Source: Crocinitomicaceae bacterium
Lineage (GTDB): Bacteria; Bacteroidota; Bacteroidia; Flavobacteriales_D; Crocinitomicaceae
DNA length: 64,000 bases
Assembly (NCBI GenBank): GCA_016719925.1
Contig: JADJYC010000002.1
Span: forward strand, 62,001 to 126,000
Direction: 5' to 3'
Position 1 is the stretch's first letter. Each line of letters starts with the position of its first letter. Shown one piece after another: positions 1 through 7,934 of this stretch. A model generated the notes under the pieces. The model was given only the letters and a program-made list of their open reading frames with translations, searched no databases and was not told the origin of the DNA. A program made the position numbers and the translations under genes.

Positions 1-140
1 AAAAATCTTTACATTTCAAACCTATCCAACCTACGTTGTGATGGTGTATTCCAATTGCAACTATAAACTTTTCAACTCATCAACTAAAAAGCGGCAAGCT
101 GTTAAGATTTTTCTGTAATTACAAAAGTCAGAGTGAAAAG

Positions 141-392
141 AGGCTACAAAAAAAACTGTCCGAAGTTTTCCCGAAAAAAGTTCGCAAAAAAAAACGCTGT
201 CTGAGGTTTTCTCGAAAAGAGTTCACAAAAAAAACGCTGTCTGAGGTTTTCTCGAAAAGAGTTCACAAAAAAAACGCTGTCTGAGGTTTTCTCGAAAAGA
301 GTTCACAAAAAAAACGCTGTCTGAGGTTTTCTCGAAAAGAGTTCACAAAAAAAACGCTGTCTGAGGTTTTCTCGAAGACAGCGTTTTTTTTT
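141..392. repeat. 40-bp tandem array built from one arm of a terminator
   Basis: Five copies of a unit with exact 40-bp period are visible; the CGCTGT word starts at 195, 235, 275, 315 and 355. A sixth degenerate copy lies at about 141-194. Each unit holds an A-tract, CGCTGTCTGAGG and the small palindrome TTTTCTCGAAAAGAG. The last copy ends in the matching arm AGACAGCG, forming the terminator annotated separately. On the minus strand this means one 5' arm is followed by a series of 3' arms, each with its own T-tract. There are no unique spacers, so it is not a CRISPR. Nothing coding is seen in 1-417. Confidence 0.9.
352..386 (-). terminator. Intrinsic terminator after the DUF6341 gene
   Basis: An 11-bp perfect stem (AAACGCTGTCT at 352-362 with AGACAGCGTTT at 376-386) encloses a 13-nt loop. 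Read on the minus strand it lies about 30 nt past the stop of the small membrane-protein gene and is followed by a run of T. A-tracts on both sides mean it could also work in the other direction. Confidence 0.85.
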
Positions 393-417
393 TTATTTTA
401 TATCAGAATAAAAATTC

Positions 418-609
418 TTACTTAAGTTGATTTGGATCGTTAGCAGCTTGTTTGTTAAACTGAATCTGACGATACATCCAGTATCCAAAACCTACGAAAC
501 CACCAATCATGACTGTTTTCCAGTATAATTCTCCCGTAGGTTCGAGGGTGTTTTCAAATAACCAATAAAACATGTCACCTAACCAATAAAAAAACTCTGC
601 TGAACTCAT
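418..609 (-). CDS. DUF6341-like small membrane protein
   Basis: A 63-residue protein with an aromatic amphipathic N-terminus (FFYWLGDMFYWLF), one transmembrane helix at about residues 31-47 (VMIGGFVGFGYWMYRQ) and a short polar tail. Size, composition and its position head-to-head with a DUF6427-type membrane protein match the DUF6341 family of flavobacteria, whose function is unknown. It is followed by an intrinsic terminator that has expanded into a tandem array. The family call rests on remembered synteny and general shape; no catalytic motif is visible. Confidence 0.6.
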   Translation of the reverse strand: MSSAEFFYWLGDMFYWLFENTLEPTGELYWKTVMIGGFVGFGYWMYRQIQFNKQAANDPNQLK

Positions 610-666
610 AGTTATCTAAGTTTGATAGGCAAATGTAATAAATAATTACACTAATTTTACCCTGCT

Positions 667-1620
667 GTGGTTTTTTTATATAAGTCCAAAACTCCCTTGT
701 CTATTTTTACGCTTCCAATTGTTATTGCAATTGCCTGCAGCACTTTGTTTTTCAAGCATCAGGGAGAATTTGTTTACTATTTTAACTGGCAGACAATCTG
801 GTTTAATAACATTCATTCAACACCCTGGCTGAACTTTCTACTGGCGGGCGCTTTCATCAGTTTAAATGCCCATCAGCTCAATAATGTTTTCAACCGTAAT
901 ACGTTTTTTTCCAAAGACAGTTTTCTGCCAGGTTTTATTTATGTGACCGGATTAATAACATTTAATCAGCTGGAATTTTCACCACTGCTGATCGGACACA
1001 CATTTATTATTGGAGCATTTGCCGCCTTGCTTCAGCTTAAACGCCAGGAACCGGCAAAAAATCAGGTGTTCATTGGTTCTTTTCTGATCGGTATGGCTAT
1101 TGTATTTTCCCCTATGCAGCTAACACTTGCTCTGTTGCCCTGGATAAGTTTGATCATTATCCGTCCGTTCAACTGGAGAGAATGGATCATAGCCTTAATT
1201 GGTATTGGAATTCCAATCTATTTTCACTTTACTGTTTATTTCATTAGTACAGGTAAGTGGGATATTGAAAGTGCTGATTTTGTGCTGTATCAGATTGATC
1301 TGACATGGACAATCATGGACCAGATAAAATATGGCTTTTTTTCTTTTTGTGTATTCATTGCCATCCTGAGATATCTGATTATCATGCGGAATCAGCTTGT
1401 TAACTTTAAAAAAATCAGTCAGGTCGTTCTGGCCGCCGGTTTGCTTTCTGTATTTAGTTTTTTCATTGGGTGGTACGGATTTAATATGGTCTACTCCGGT
1501 TTTCTGATTCCTGCAGGAATAATTATCAGTGTTCAGTTGCTTTACAGTGAAAGATCAGCTTTTTCAAGTGGTCTGGTGACCATTTGGTTTTTTGTTGCTT
1601 TGGCAGGATTGTTTATCTGA
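667..1620 (+). CDS. DUF6427-like polytopic inner-membrane protein
   Basis: A 317-residue protein, almost entirely hydrophobic, with about eight to ten predicted membrane segments spaced along its length (for example residues 14-28, 50-66, 128-158, 163-190, 220-235 and 250-310). No charged catalytic motif is seen. In flavobacteria a protein of this size next to DUF6341 belongs to DUF6427, of unknown function. The start used is GTG at 667; no in-frame ATG gives the conserved hydrophobic N-terminus. It diverges from the DUF6341 gene across a 57-bp gap and precedes purQ by about 90 bp. Confidence 0.6.
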   Translation: MVFLYKSKTPLSIFTLPIVIAIACSTLFFKHQGEFVYYFNWQTIWFNNIHSTPWLNFLLAGAFISLNAHQLNNVFNRNTFFSKDSFLPGFIYVTGLITFNQLEFSPLLIGHTFIIGAFAALLQLKRQEPAKNQVFIGSFLIGMAIVFSPMQLTLALLPWISLIIIRPFNWREWIIALIGIGIPIYFHFTVYFISTGKWDIESADFVLYQIDLTWTIMDQIKYGFFSFCVFIAILRYLIIMRNQLVNFKKISQVVLAAGLLSVFSFFIGWYGFNMVYSGFLIPAGIIISVQLLYSERSAFSSGLVTIWFFVALAGLFI

Positions 1621-1682
1621 ACCCGTTCATTCAGTGAGCAGATTGTTAGTAATTCCGTTCGTATCAATTGTACCAGATTAAT

Positions 1683-1690
1683 TAACTTTG
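1683..1690 (+). promoter_or_regulatory. Candidate Bacteroidota -7 box for purQ
   Basis: TAACTTTG fits the TAnnTTTG -7 consensus and lies 21 nt before the purQ start. No good TTTG -33 element is seen at the usual 17-23 nt distance; the nearest TTG is at 1668, which is too close. Confidence 0.4.
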
Positions 1691-1711
1691 GGCCTTTAAA
1701 AAAGCATACTC

Positions 1712-2401
1712 ATGAAATTTGGTGTTGTTACTTTTCCCGGTTCAAATTGTGATCAGGATATGATTTATACCCTGGGAACAATGATGGGTCAAAAAGTTGA
1801 ACATCTCTGGCATAAAGACACTGACTTAAAAGGTTGTGACTTTATTGTTTTACCCGGAGGATTTTCTTACGGAGATTATTTGCGCTCAGGTGCTATTGCC
1901 AGATTTTCACCCATTATGCAGGAAGTAATTGCACACGGTCAGCGTGGCGGATATGTAATGGGAGTTTGTAATGGTTTTCAGATTTTATGCGAAACTCCTT
2001 TGCTTGAAGGAGCACTGATGCATAATAATTCACGCAAATTCATCTGCAAAAATGTTTTTCTGAAACCGGTTTCAAAAACTGCTGCAATTACAAAATGTCT
2101 TGACCCGAATAAAGCCTATAAAATTCCGATTGCACATGGTGAAGGAAATTTTTTCGCACCTGCTGATCTGATGAAATCCATTGAAGACAATGATCAGATT
2201 TTATTCAAATATTGTGATGAAACTGCTCAGGTGACTGAAGCTGCAAATCCAAACGGAGCATTACACAATATTGCAGGTATCACCAACAAAACAAAAAATG
2301 TATTTGGAATGATGCCGCATCCTGAACGGGCTGCCGATCCAAATCTTGGAAATACTGATGGAAGATTGATTTTTGAATCGATACTGGCCAATCTGAAGTA
2401 A
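1712..2401 (+). CDS. purQ: Phosphoribosylformylglycinamidine synthase, glutaminase subunit PurQ
   Basis: A 229-residue class I glutamine amidotransferase that supplies ammonia to PurL for conversion of FGAR to FGAM in de novo purine synthesis. The nucleophile elbow GVCNGFQ (Cys near residue 86) is present, and the His/Glu pair lies in the C-terminal MPHPERA. An oxyanion-type GGFSYGDYLR motif sits near residue 50. Length is normal for the small separate PurQ, so the partner PurL should be a separate gene elsewhere. purM is at 21.6-22.7 kb, so the pathway genes are scattered. The gene is intact and starts at an ATG with a near-consensus -7 box upstream. Confidence 0.95.
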   Translation: MKFGVVTFPGSNCDQDMIYTLGTMMGQKVEHLWHKDTDLKGCDFIVLPGGFSYGDYLRSGAIARFSPIMQEVIAHGQRGGYVMGVCNGFQILCETPLLEGALMHNNSRKFICKNVFLKPVSKTAAITKCLDPNKAYKIPIAHGEGNFFAPADLMKSIEDNDQILFKYCDETAQVTEAANPNGALHNIAGITNKTKNVFGMMPHPERAADPNLGNTDGRLIFESILANLK

Positions 2402-2536
2402 AAGCCGAAATCCAAAATTCCAAATCTCAAATCCCAAATTCAAAATTCCAAAATTTCAAATTCCAAATCCCAAATTCCAAATTCAAAATCCCAAATTCCA
2501 AATTATCAACTTTCAACTCTCAACTTTCAACCCTAA
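2402..2536. repeat. Degenerate AAATTCC / CAACTTT microrepeat tract
   Basis: After the purQ stop the sequence is built from imperfect repeats of words such as CAAATTCCAAATCCC, then TCAACTTTCAACTCTCAAC. No reading frame is supported. A related tract in inverted orientation (GGAATTTGGAATTT) lies between nadE and the ferredoxin gene at 58.06-58.16 kb. It separates the convergent purQ and zinc-locus transcripts. Confidence 0.8.
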
Positions 2537-2557
2537 ACATATCAACTAAATCAACCA

Positions 2558-2771
2558 TCAATGTCCATGACAATGCGCCTCGTAAGTGGTGTCTGCATCA
2601 TGATCATGATAACCGTTTGCTTCAATTTCTTCCAGATCGTCATCACAATACTCACCAAGTTCAATTTCAGCGCCGTCTTTATCGTAATGACATTCACTGC
2701 ATTTTTTGCAGGAGGTTAATCCAAATGCAACTACAAGAGCTGCGGTTAAAATAATTAAGTTCCTTTTTCAT
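2558..2771 (-). CDS. Small Cys/His-rich lipoprotein of the zinc locus (reading frame broken at its start)
   Basis: Repaired, this encodes about 70 residues: a lipoprotein signal (MKRNLIILTAALVVAFGLTS then lipid-attachment Cys), a CKKCSEC cluster, an acidic middle and a His-rich tail (YHDHDAD...HCHGH). The frame is broken by one extra A in the run directly after the ATG (2764-2768, five A where four are needed), so the literal sequence stops after about 25 residues. The ATG lies 1 nt after the TonB receptor stop, implying one operon. The Cys/His content and the Zur-like neighbour suggest a periplasmic metal-binding protein; this is inference, as no family was recognised. Confidence 0.65.
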
Positions 2772-2772
2772 T

Positions 2773-5045
2773 TTATTCAGATTTAAGCTTTGTTTCAAAA
2801 TTATATTTCACGCCGAGATAAAAATTAATTCCCGGCATTTCCAATCCAATTTGTTTTAATCTTGAAAGATGATCAAAATAAGTTTGGTTCAGTATGTTTT
2901 TTACACCCGCCTGAATCAGCCAGGGAGATTTACCGGAGATTTTCATATTAACTCCTGCATGAAGTAAATGATAACCTGACGTTGGTGTTTCAAATATTCC
3001 TGTTCTATATTGATTCATATAATAGCTGTGTTGTATCACAACATCTCTTACAGCAAATTTCCGTTCACTTTCAAATTCAATTTTGATTTGTGTATTTATT
3101 CTGTTTTGCGGAATTAATGGTAACGGATTTGTGTTATCATCCTGTGCGTAGATGTATGAAAAGAAGATTGAACATGCAGCCAGTGTGCAAAATGCGGATG
3201 CACGTGCACAGCAAAATCACCACCAAAAAGTTGTGCTTTATTTGTCTGGGTATATTCAAAAACCTGATAGCCGTCTATGATTGAATCTGCCGGCTGCAGG
3301 TAGATATAATTTGAAATCTCATTGAAAAATGGATTGAAGGTTATTTCCATGTGATCATAATGAACGCCCATAGTAAAATCAATCTGCAGCGCATTTTCAT
3401 TTTTTAGTAATTCATTTCCGGCAATATATCTGAATGTGCCGTGATGAATTCCATCTGAAAGCAACTCAGAAACATGCGGCGAACGAAACCCGGAAGAAAC
3501 ATTTAATCTGAAAGTAAGCGAATCAACCTGATAGGCAAATCCGGCAGAATAATTAAAACTTTCGTAATCAGATTTAAATGAAACTAATTGAGTTTGATCA
3601 TCTGCCTTCAACAATCTGAAATCATACCGGGCTCCTCCCTGAAAAAGAAATTTGTTCAGCTGATACTGTCCAACCAGATAAAGTCCTGCATCAAAAATGG
3701 TGTAATCCGGAATCAGAATCTCTTCAGCTTTGGAATTATTTTTATTGAGCTGAACCATTCCCTGAACTCCTGACAGCAACTCTGTTCTTTTTCCTAATTT
3801 CTGTTTGTATCTGATATTATACAAATTGCTTATCAGATTCATATCAATACCCGGAATCGTATTCTTTTCTTCAAATTCGCGCAGCCGGTTTATGGTATTA
3901 CCCAAATAAATTTCCAGAACGCTTTTCTCAAAAAACAATTTCTGTTCAAATAATGTATAATGATTAGTGATAAACTGATAAGGCAATGTTTTCAGCCAGG
4001 CCGGATTTTCAGAAAAGAACAGCTCAGCATAAGTACTGTCTTCATGGCTATGTCCAGGCAATCCTATAAATGAATTCAAAAATGAATAATGCAGATTACC
4101 TACCCATCTTTTGCGGTTGTATCCGATTGAAAGTTTTGACGTGGTGGTGGAAAAACGGGAATGATCAACACGATATCCGTTAGGCAGCATATAATCTCCC
4201 ATAAAAACATGTCCGCCGAAAAAATTTATTTTTAATCCATTTTTATTCCACTTCAATCCAAGTTGATTTGCCGAACCAAGTGAATTTGATTCCACAGCCG
4301 AACTGACATTCATTTCAAACAGATTCAATTTTGCATAAGATGAATTAATGAAATACATCACACCTCCCAGTGCATCCGAACCATATAATAAGGAGGCCGG
4401 CCCTTTAATTACTTCAACTCCTTCTACACCTACATCAGTTACCCCCATACCATGATCATCACCCCATTGCTGGTTTTCAATGCGCAATCCGTTCAGGTAG
4501 GTAACAACGCGCGTACCAGACATACCGCGAATGACAGGTTTCCCAATTCCATTTCCCAGCGTGGAAACATAGATGCCCAGAATAGTGCTGATAGCATCAG
4601 AAAGCGTCACAGAAGGGATGCGGTTGATATCGTTCAACCGAATGGATTCTACGTTGGTTACGTTTTCATTCTGCAATTTTCCAAAAGGTGTAGAAACAAC
4701 AACTTCATCCAAATGAATGTGTGCAGGATTCAATAATATTAAAAACACTTCCTCTTCAACCGGCTGATCGGTTTGAAGTGTAAATGTTATTGTTTTAGTA
4801 TCATATCCGGCTGCAGATATCTTTAAAGTTACCTGTGAAGTTGGAAAATTGGTGAATATAAATTTACCGTCTGCGCCTGCAGTTGTACCGGTTGAAAGTT
4901 CAGGAGCAAAAACGGTTGCAAAAGGAACCGGAAGCATGGTTTCAGCATTCTTAACCTCACCTCTTAACGTTTGTGAAAAGAGCCAATTACCTGAGGATAA
5001 AATCAACAAGACAGTTAAAAAAAACAGCAGCCCTTTTTGTAACAT
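2773..5045 (-). CDS. TonB-dependent outer-membrane receptor, probable zinc receptor (ZnuD-like); one frameshift
   Basis: Repaired length is about 757 residues. Order: signal peptide (residues 1-25, ending near SSGNWLFSQ), carboxypeptidase-regulatory-like domain (about 27-110), plug with the typical PVIRGMSGTRVV and LYGSDALGG motifs, and a 22-strand-type barrel. Likely loop residues are His/Asp-rich (QQWGDDHGMG in the plug, GHSHEDSTYAE in the barrel), as in zinc receptors. One T is missing from a run (A4 on the plus strand at 3159-3162); adding it joins the two pieces into a continuous barrel ending at KYNFETKLKSE. Start chosen at 5045 because the signal peptide begins there and a TATATTTG box lies 6 nt upstream. 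It diverges from a Zur-like regulator. Confidence 0.85.
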
Positions 5046-5068
5046 TGTTGCAAATATAATTACATTTG
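5036..5068 (+). promoter_or_regulatory. Promoter of the Zur-like regulator gene
   Basis: TTTG at 5036-5039, a 21-nt spacer and TACATTTG at 5061-5068 match the Bacteroidota TTTG/TAnnTTTG promoter. The start codon is at 5090, so the leader would be about 15 nt. The -7 box overlaps the inverted-repeat operator. Confidence 0.65.
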
Positions 5069-5082
5069 CAATATTGTTGCAT
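5048..5082. promoter_or_regulatory. Candidate Zur/Fur-family operator
   Basis: TTGCAAAT (5048-5055) and ATTTGCAA (5064-5071) form a perfect inverted repeat with an 8-nt spacer. A further TGCAA-TATTG-TTGCA element (5067-5081) overlaps its right arm. The elements cover the -7 boxes of both divergent genes, the expected place for repression by the adjacent Fur-family protein. The match to any published Zur box is not claimed. Confidence 0.6.
5051..5058 (-). promoter_or_regulatory. -7 box of the TonB receptor gene
   Basis: On the minus strand TATATTTG fits TAnnTTTG exactly and ends 5 nt before the receptor start codon at 5045, so the mRNA would be leaderless or nearly so. No clear -33 box is seen. 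Confidence 0.55.
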
Positions 5083-5089
5083 TTAAAAC

Positions 5090-5494
5090 ATGGAAAATCT
5101 TTTAAGAAAAAAGGGGCTGAGAGTAACGCCATTTCGTGTGAGCGTACTGGAAGTTTTTTCCAGATTTAAAAATGCAATCGACACAGCACAGATTGAAAAC
5201 GAACTGGATAATTTTGACCGTATTACTTTATACCGCACATTAAAAACATTCATTGAGTCCGGTCTTATTCATGAAATTGTGATGCCCGGTGATATAAAAA
5301 AGCTGGCGCTCTGCAAAGAAGAGTGTCACCATCATGAACATGAGCACAACCACCAGCATCTGCACTTCAGATGCAATGAATGTGATGAGGTTTTTTGTCT
5401 GGAACTGAAAGAATTTCCTTCTGTCAAATTTCCAAAATTCAAAATTGACCGGCTTGAAATACAAGGGACAGGAGTTTGTGGAAATTGCAGATGA
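5090..5494 (+). CDS. Fur-family transcriptional regulator, probably zinc-responsive (Zur-like)
   Basis: A 134-residue protein with the N-terminal winged helix (RVTPFRVSVLEVF, then DRITLYRTLKTFIESGLI) and the C-terminal metal-binding domain. It carries the structural zinc site CNEC near residue 95 with a CGNC pair at the C-terminus, and a very His-rich linker (HHHEHEHNHQHLHF, residues 77-90). Zur/Fur family members sense metal and repress uptake genes. The choice of zinc rests on the His-rich hinge and the divergent ZnuD-like receptor with a Cys/His-rich lipoprotein; Fur or another metal cannot be excluded. Autoregulation is likely, given the operator in the 44-bp divergent gap. Confidence 0.85.
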   Translation: MENLLRKKGLRVTPFRVSVLEVFSRFKNAIDTAQIENELDNFDRITLYRTLKTFIESGLIHEIVMPGDIKKLALCKEECHHHEHEHNHQHLHFRCNECDEVFCLELKEFPSVKFPKFKIDRLEIQGTGVCGNCR

Positions 5495-5562
5495 GCTATA
5501 ATTGCGAATTGAATTGACACAAACCATAGTTTTCCATATCTTTAAACTTCAATTCCTTTCTT

Positions 5563-6627
5563 ATGCGTACTTTATTTTGTTTCCTGGTTTTCATTATTTT
5601 AATAGGGATGCAGAAAAGATGATCCAATTCTATTGATTACATTTCTGAAAATCAAACCAACTGGACCAAGCATCAGATTTTTCCATTTAGCGATTATGAT
5701 ATGTCGGGTGAAAATTTTGTAAACTTCTCATTCTTCGATATTTATTTTAAAGATCAGATTGGTTATGTTTCCGGGAATTTTGCAATCCATGAAACACAGG
5801 CAAGAATGTTTAAAACTAATGATGGTGGATTGACCTGGACGATGTTTTATAGCACAGATCCCTGGGGGTGCGGTGCAGGATCTTTCAGTGAAGGAGCTTT
5901 TTTTGTGACACCAGATCATAGATTCATGGCTAAAATTTGCCATTATATTCCAGAAATAATTGAAACTGTTGATGGAGGTAACTCTTGGGTTGCTACTCAA
6001 AATTATATTGATACTCATATAGATTATAATATCACTTGTTTGGTTGATGACACACATTATGTTGTTGATCAATTGAGCACATCAGATGGCGGTGCGTCTT
6101 GGGATACCATAAATAAAATCGATGGAACAACATGTTATGACTTTATCGATATTAGTCATGGTATTTGCGCAACCAACAATGGGATCATTGCAGAAACTTT
6201 TGATTACGGATTAACATGGGACACACTGCTTTCTGATACAACTTTAAGTTTTTACTGTGTTACAATGAAGGATAACAATACACTTTTTGCAGGAGGCAAC
6301 AAGATGTTAAAAAGTTCAGATGGCGGCATTAACTGGAATGAAGTTTATTCTAGTCCTCAAATTCGTGACATTAAATTTATTGATTCAAATATTGGATTTG
6401 CGGCGACGCATAATGGGGGATCCATTTACGCTGACTGTTATGGTGATATTCTGAAAACAATTGATGGAGGTGATACCTGGCAAATTAATTATCACTCTGA
6501 TTTTATGAGTTTTAACGAAATTTTTATTATTGATGACTCAACTCTGGTTTCATGTGGTAATCAAACAGTCAAAAGTCCGAACATACAAGGAACATATTTT
6601 ATCAAAACTATCACTCAGGGAAATTGA
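5563..6627 (+). CDS. YCF48/BNR-repeat lipoprotein with two compensating frameshifts
   Basis: Repaired, about 354 residues: lipoprotein signal (FLVFIILIGC) followed by a beta-propeller of YCF48/BNR-like repeats marked by TNDGGLTW, TVDGGNSW, TSDGGASW, SSDGGINW and TIDGGDTW. One extra G near 5607-5609 and one missing T near 5629-5631 break the first 25 residues; the net frame is unchanged, and without the repair the signal and lipobox are lost. TTG-N20-TATCTTTA at 5514-5544 may be the promoter. Such surface or secreted propellers are common in Bacteroidota; the ligand is unknown. Confidence 0.75.
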
Positions 6628-6655
6628 TTCAATTTACAAATGTTCTAATACATGT

Positions 6656-7345
6656 TTAGATTTTCAGTATCCATTTTACAACCTTATTTAGATCTATCCG
6701 GTCAATCGGATGCACTGTATTCTCCAGCAAATAAAATTCAGCATGATCAATCAGTGAAACAATTCTTTTTGTCTCCTCCTGCGTAACCATTTGATCACTG
6801 TCACCCACTCCAATCAGGCAAGGTGTTTTTATATTCTTGTATAACTGGTCAGGTGTTGCTTCACTATTACCCAATCGCAACATGAGTTCAGCGGTTTTAT
6901 TCATCACATTTTTCCAACCGACTGCGGGATGCAGCTCATGCAGCATTTTGCAATGCAGGAACCTTCCCTCTTCAATTTTTCAGGATTCAGCATTTTTATT
7001 TCTTTCTCCGCTGATTGAGGTGTCCAGTCAAATTTAGTTTCCGAGTGTAATTATTTTTGAAAAATATTCAGGAAGTTGTGAAGCCAGTTTTAATGCTACA
7101 TAACCTCCCATGCTATAACCAAAAACAAAAACTTCTTTTAACTGATGTTGATCCAAGTATGATTTAAGATTGGAAACAAACAAGTCAATTGAATATGGTT
7201 TGTCTGAATATGTTTGACCATGTCCTTCAAATTCCAGAATATGGACGTCAAAAACATTCTGAAGTATTTTTTTCAATGGCTCCAGTTGTGAAGCCGCACC
7301 CAGTGCGCCATGAAGAAGGATAAGCGATTTCATTTGAATCTTCAA
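6656..7345 (-). CDS. Alpha/beta-hydrolase fold protein with two compensating frameshifts
   Basis: Repaired, about 229 residues. It has the oxyanion HG pair (LILLHGALG, residues 7-15), an EGHGQT motif near 44, the nucleophile elbow GYSMGG near residue 76 (Ser), a late Asp (GVGDSDQMV) and the catalytic His (NTVHPIDR). Thus the Ser-Asp-His triad is complete. An extra base in a three-A run (7038-7040) and a missing base in a five-T run (6976-6980, plus strand) shift the frame for about 20 codons and then restore it. The substrate cannot be read from the sequence. It sits 7 nt after the DinB-like gene and is probably co-transcribed. Confidence 0.8.
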
Positions 7346-7352
7346 AACTAAA

Positions 7353-7830
7353 TTAATTTTTTTCTGACAGAACTAATTTTCTGATCAAACTGATTTGCCC
7401 CAGATGATAATAACCGTGCTCAATCAATGCCTCTATATTTCTGCAGTAAGTTCCATATCGTTCATCTGAAAATATCTCATTCAGTTTCTCTTCACTCAGT
7501 TTTTCAACTTGACAGGCAAGATCTTCTGTGTTTTTAAGAAAATCATCTTTCAGTATTTTCCATTTCGCTTCAGAATTTATATCAGGCATATCAAAACTGA
7601 ATTTATCTCTGATTTCCAGATTACCACCTTTAATGACATTCAGTACACCGGCAACGTAATAATTTATATGAAATGTCAAAGCTGCAATTGAATTCAGTTG
7701 TCCGGTTTTTTTCACAGCCTCCTCAAAATTTGTTGATTCTATCTGATCTTTATAATTGGTGTTGGCAATCCATTTTCCGTTGAGGAAAACTTCTCTGATA
7801 CGGGTTGATAAAATATTCTGAAAGCTTCAT
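7353..7830 (-). CDS. DinB-like four-helix-bundle protein; one frameshift near the start
   Basis: Repaired, about 158 residues: MKLSEYLSTRIREVFLNGKW, then a bundle with helices carrying FHINYYVAGVLNVIKGG and EHGYYHLGQISLIRKL. His residues in these two helices fit the metal-binding triad of the DinB/YfiT superfamily. One extra base in an A4 run at 7810-7813 (plus strand) separates the first seven codons from the rest; with it removed, the N-terminal REVFLNGKWIANTNYKDQ segment typical of Bacteroidota DinB-like proteins is restored. Function is unknown; relatives are thiol-transfer or damage-related enzymes. Confidence 0.65.
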
Positions 7831-7862
7831 TTCTTCTTTTTCGATCAACTAAAATATTCAAA

Positions 7863-7892
7863 AAAAATCCCGAGTCAGACTCCGGGATTTTT
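7863..7892 (-). terminator. Intrinsic terminator after nrdA
   Basis: AAAAATCCCG and CGGGATTTTT form a 10-bp stem around a short loop that itself contains AGT/ACT pairs. It lies about 43 nt downstream of the nrdA stop and ends in a T-run on the minus strand. Confidence 0.85.
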
Positions 7893-7934
7893 CTTTTGTA
7901 TTGTATGTTGTAGATTAAGGGGCAATTTTAATTC

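Noticed and set aside
141..392. CRISPR-like array at the left end
   Set aside because: The units are identical and contiguous with no variable spacers, and the last one completes a terminator hairpin. No cas gene is near.
2773..3039. A separate small protein-coding gene
   Set aside because: It continues the barrel of the TonB receptor once the missing base at 3159-3162 is restored.
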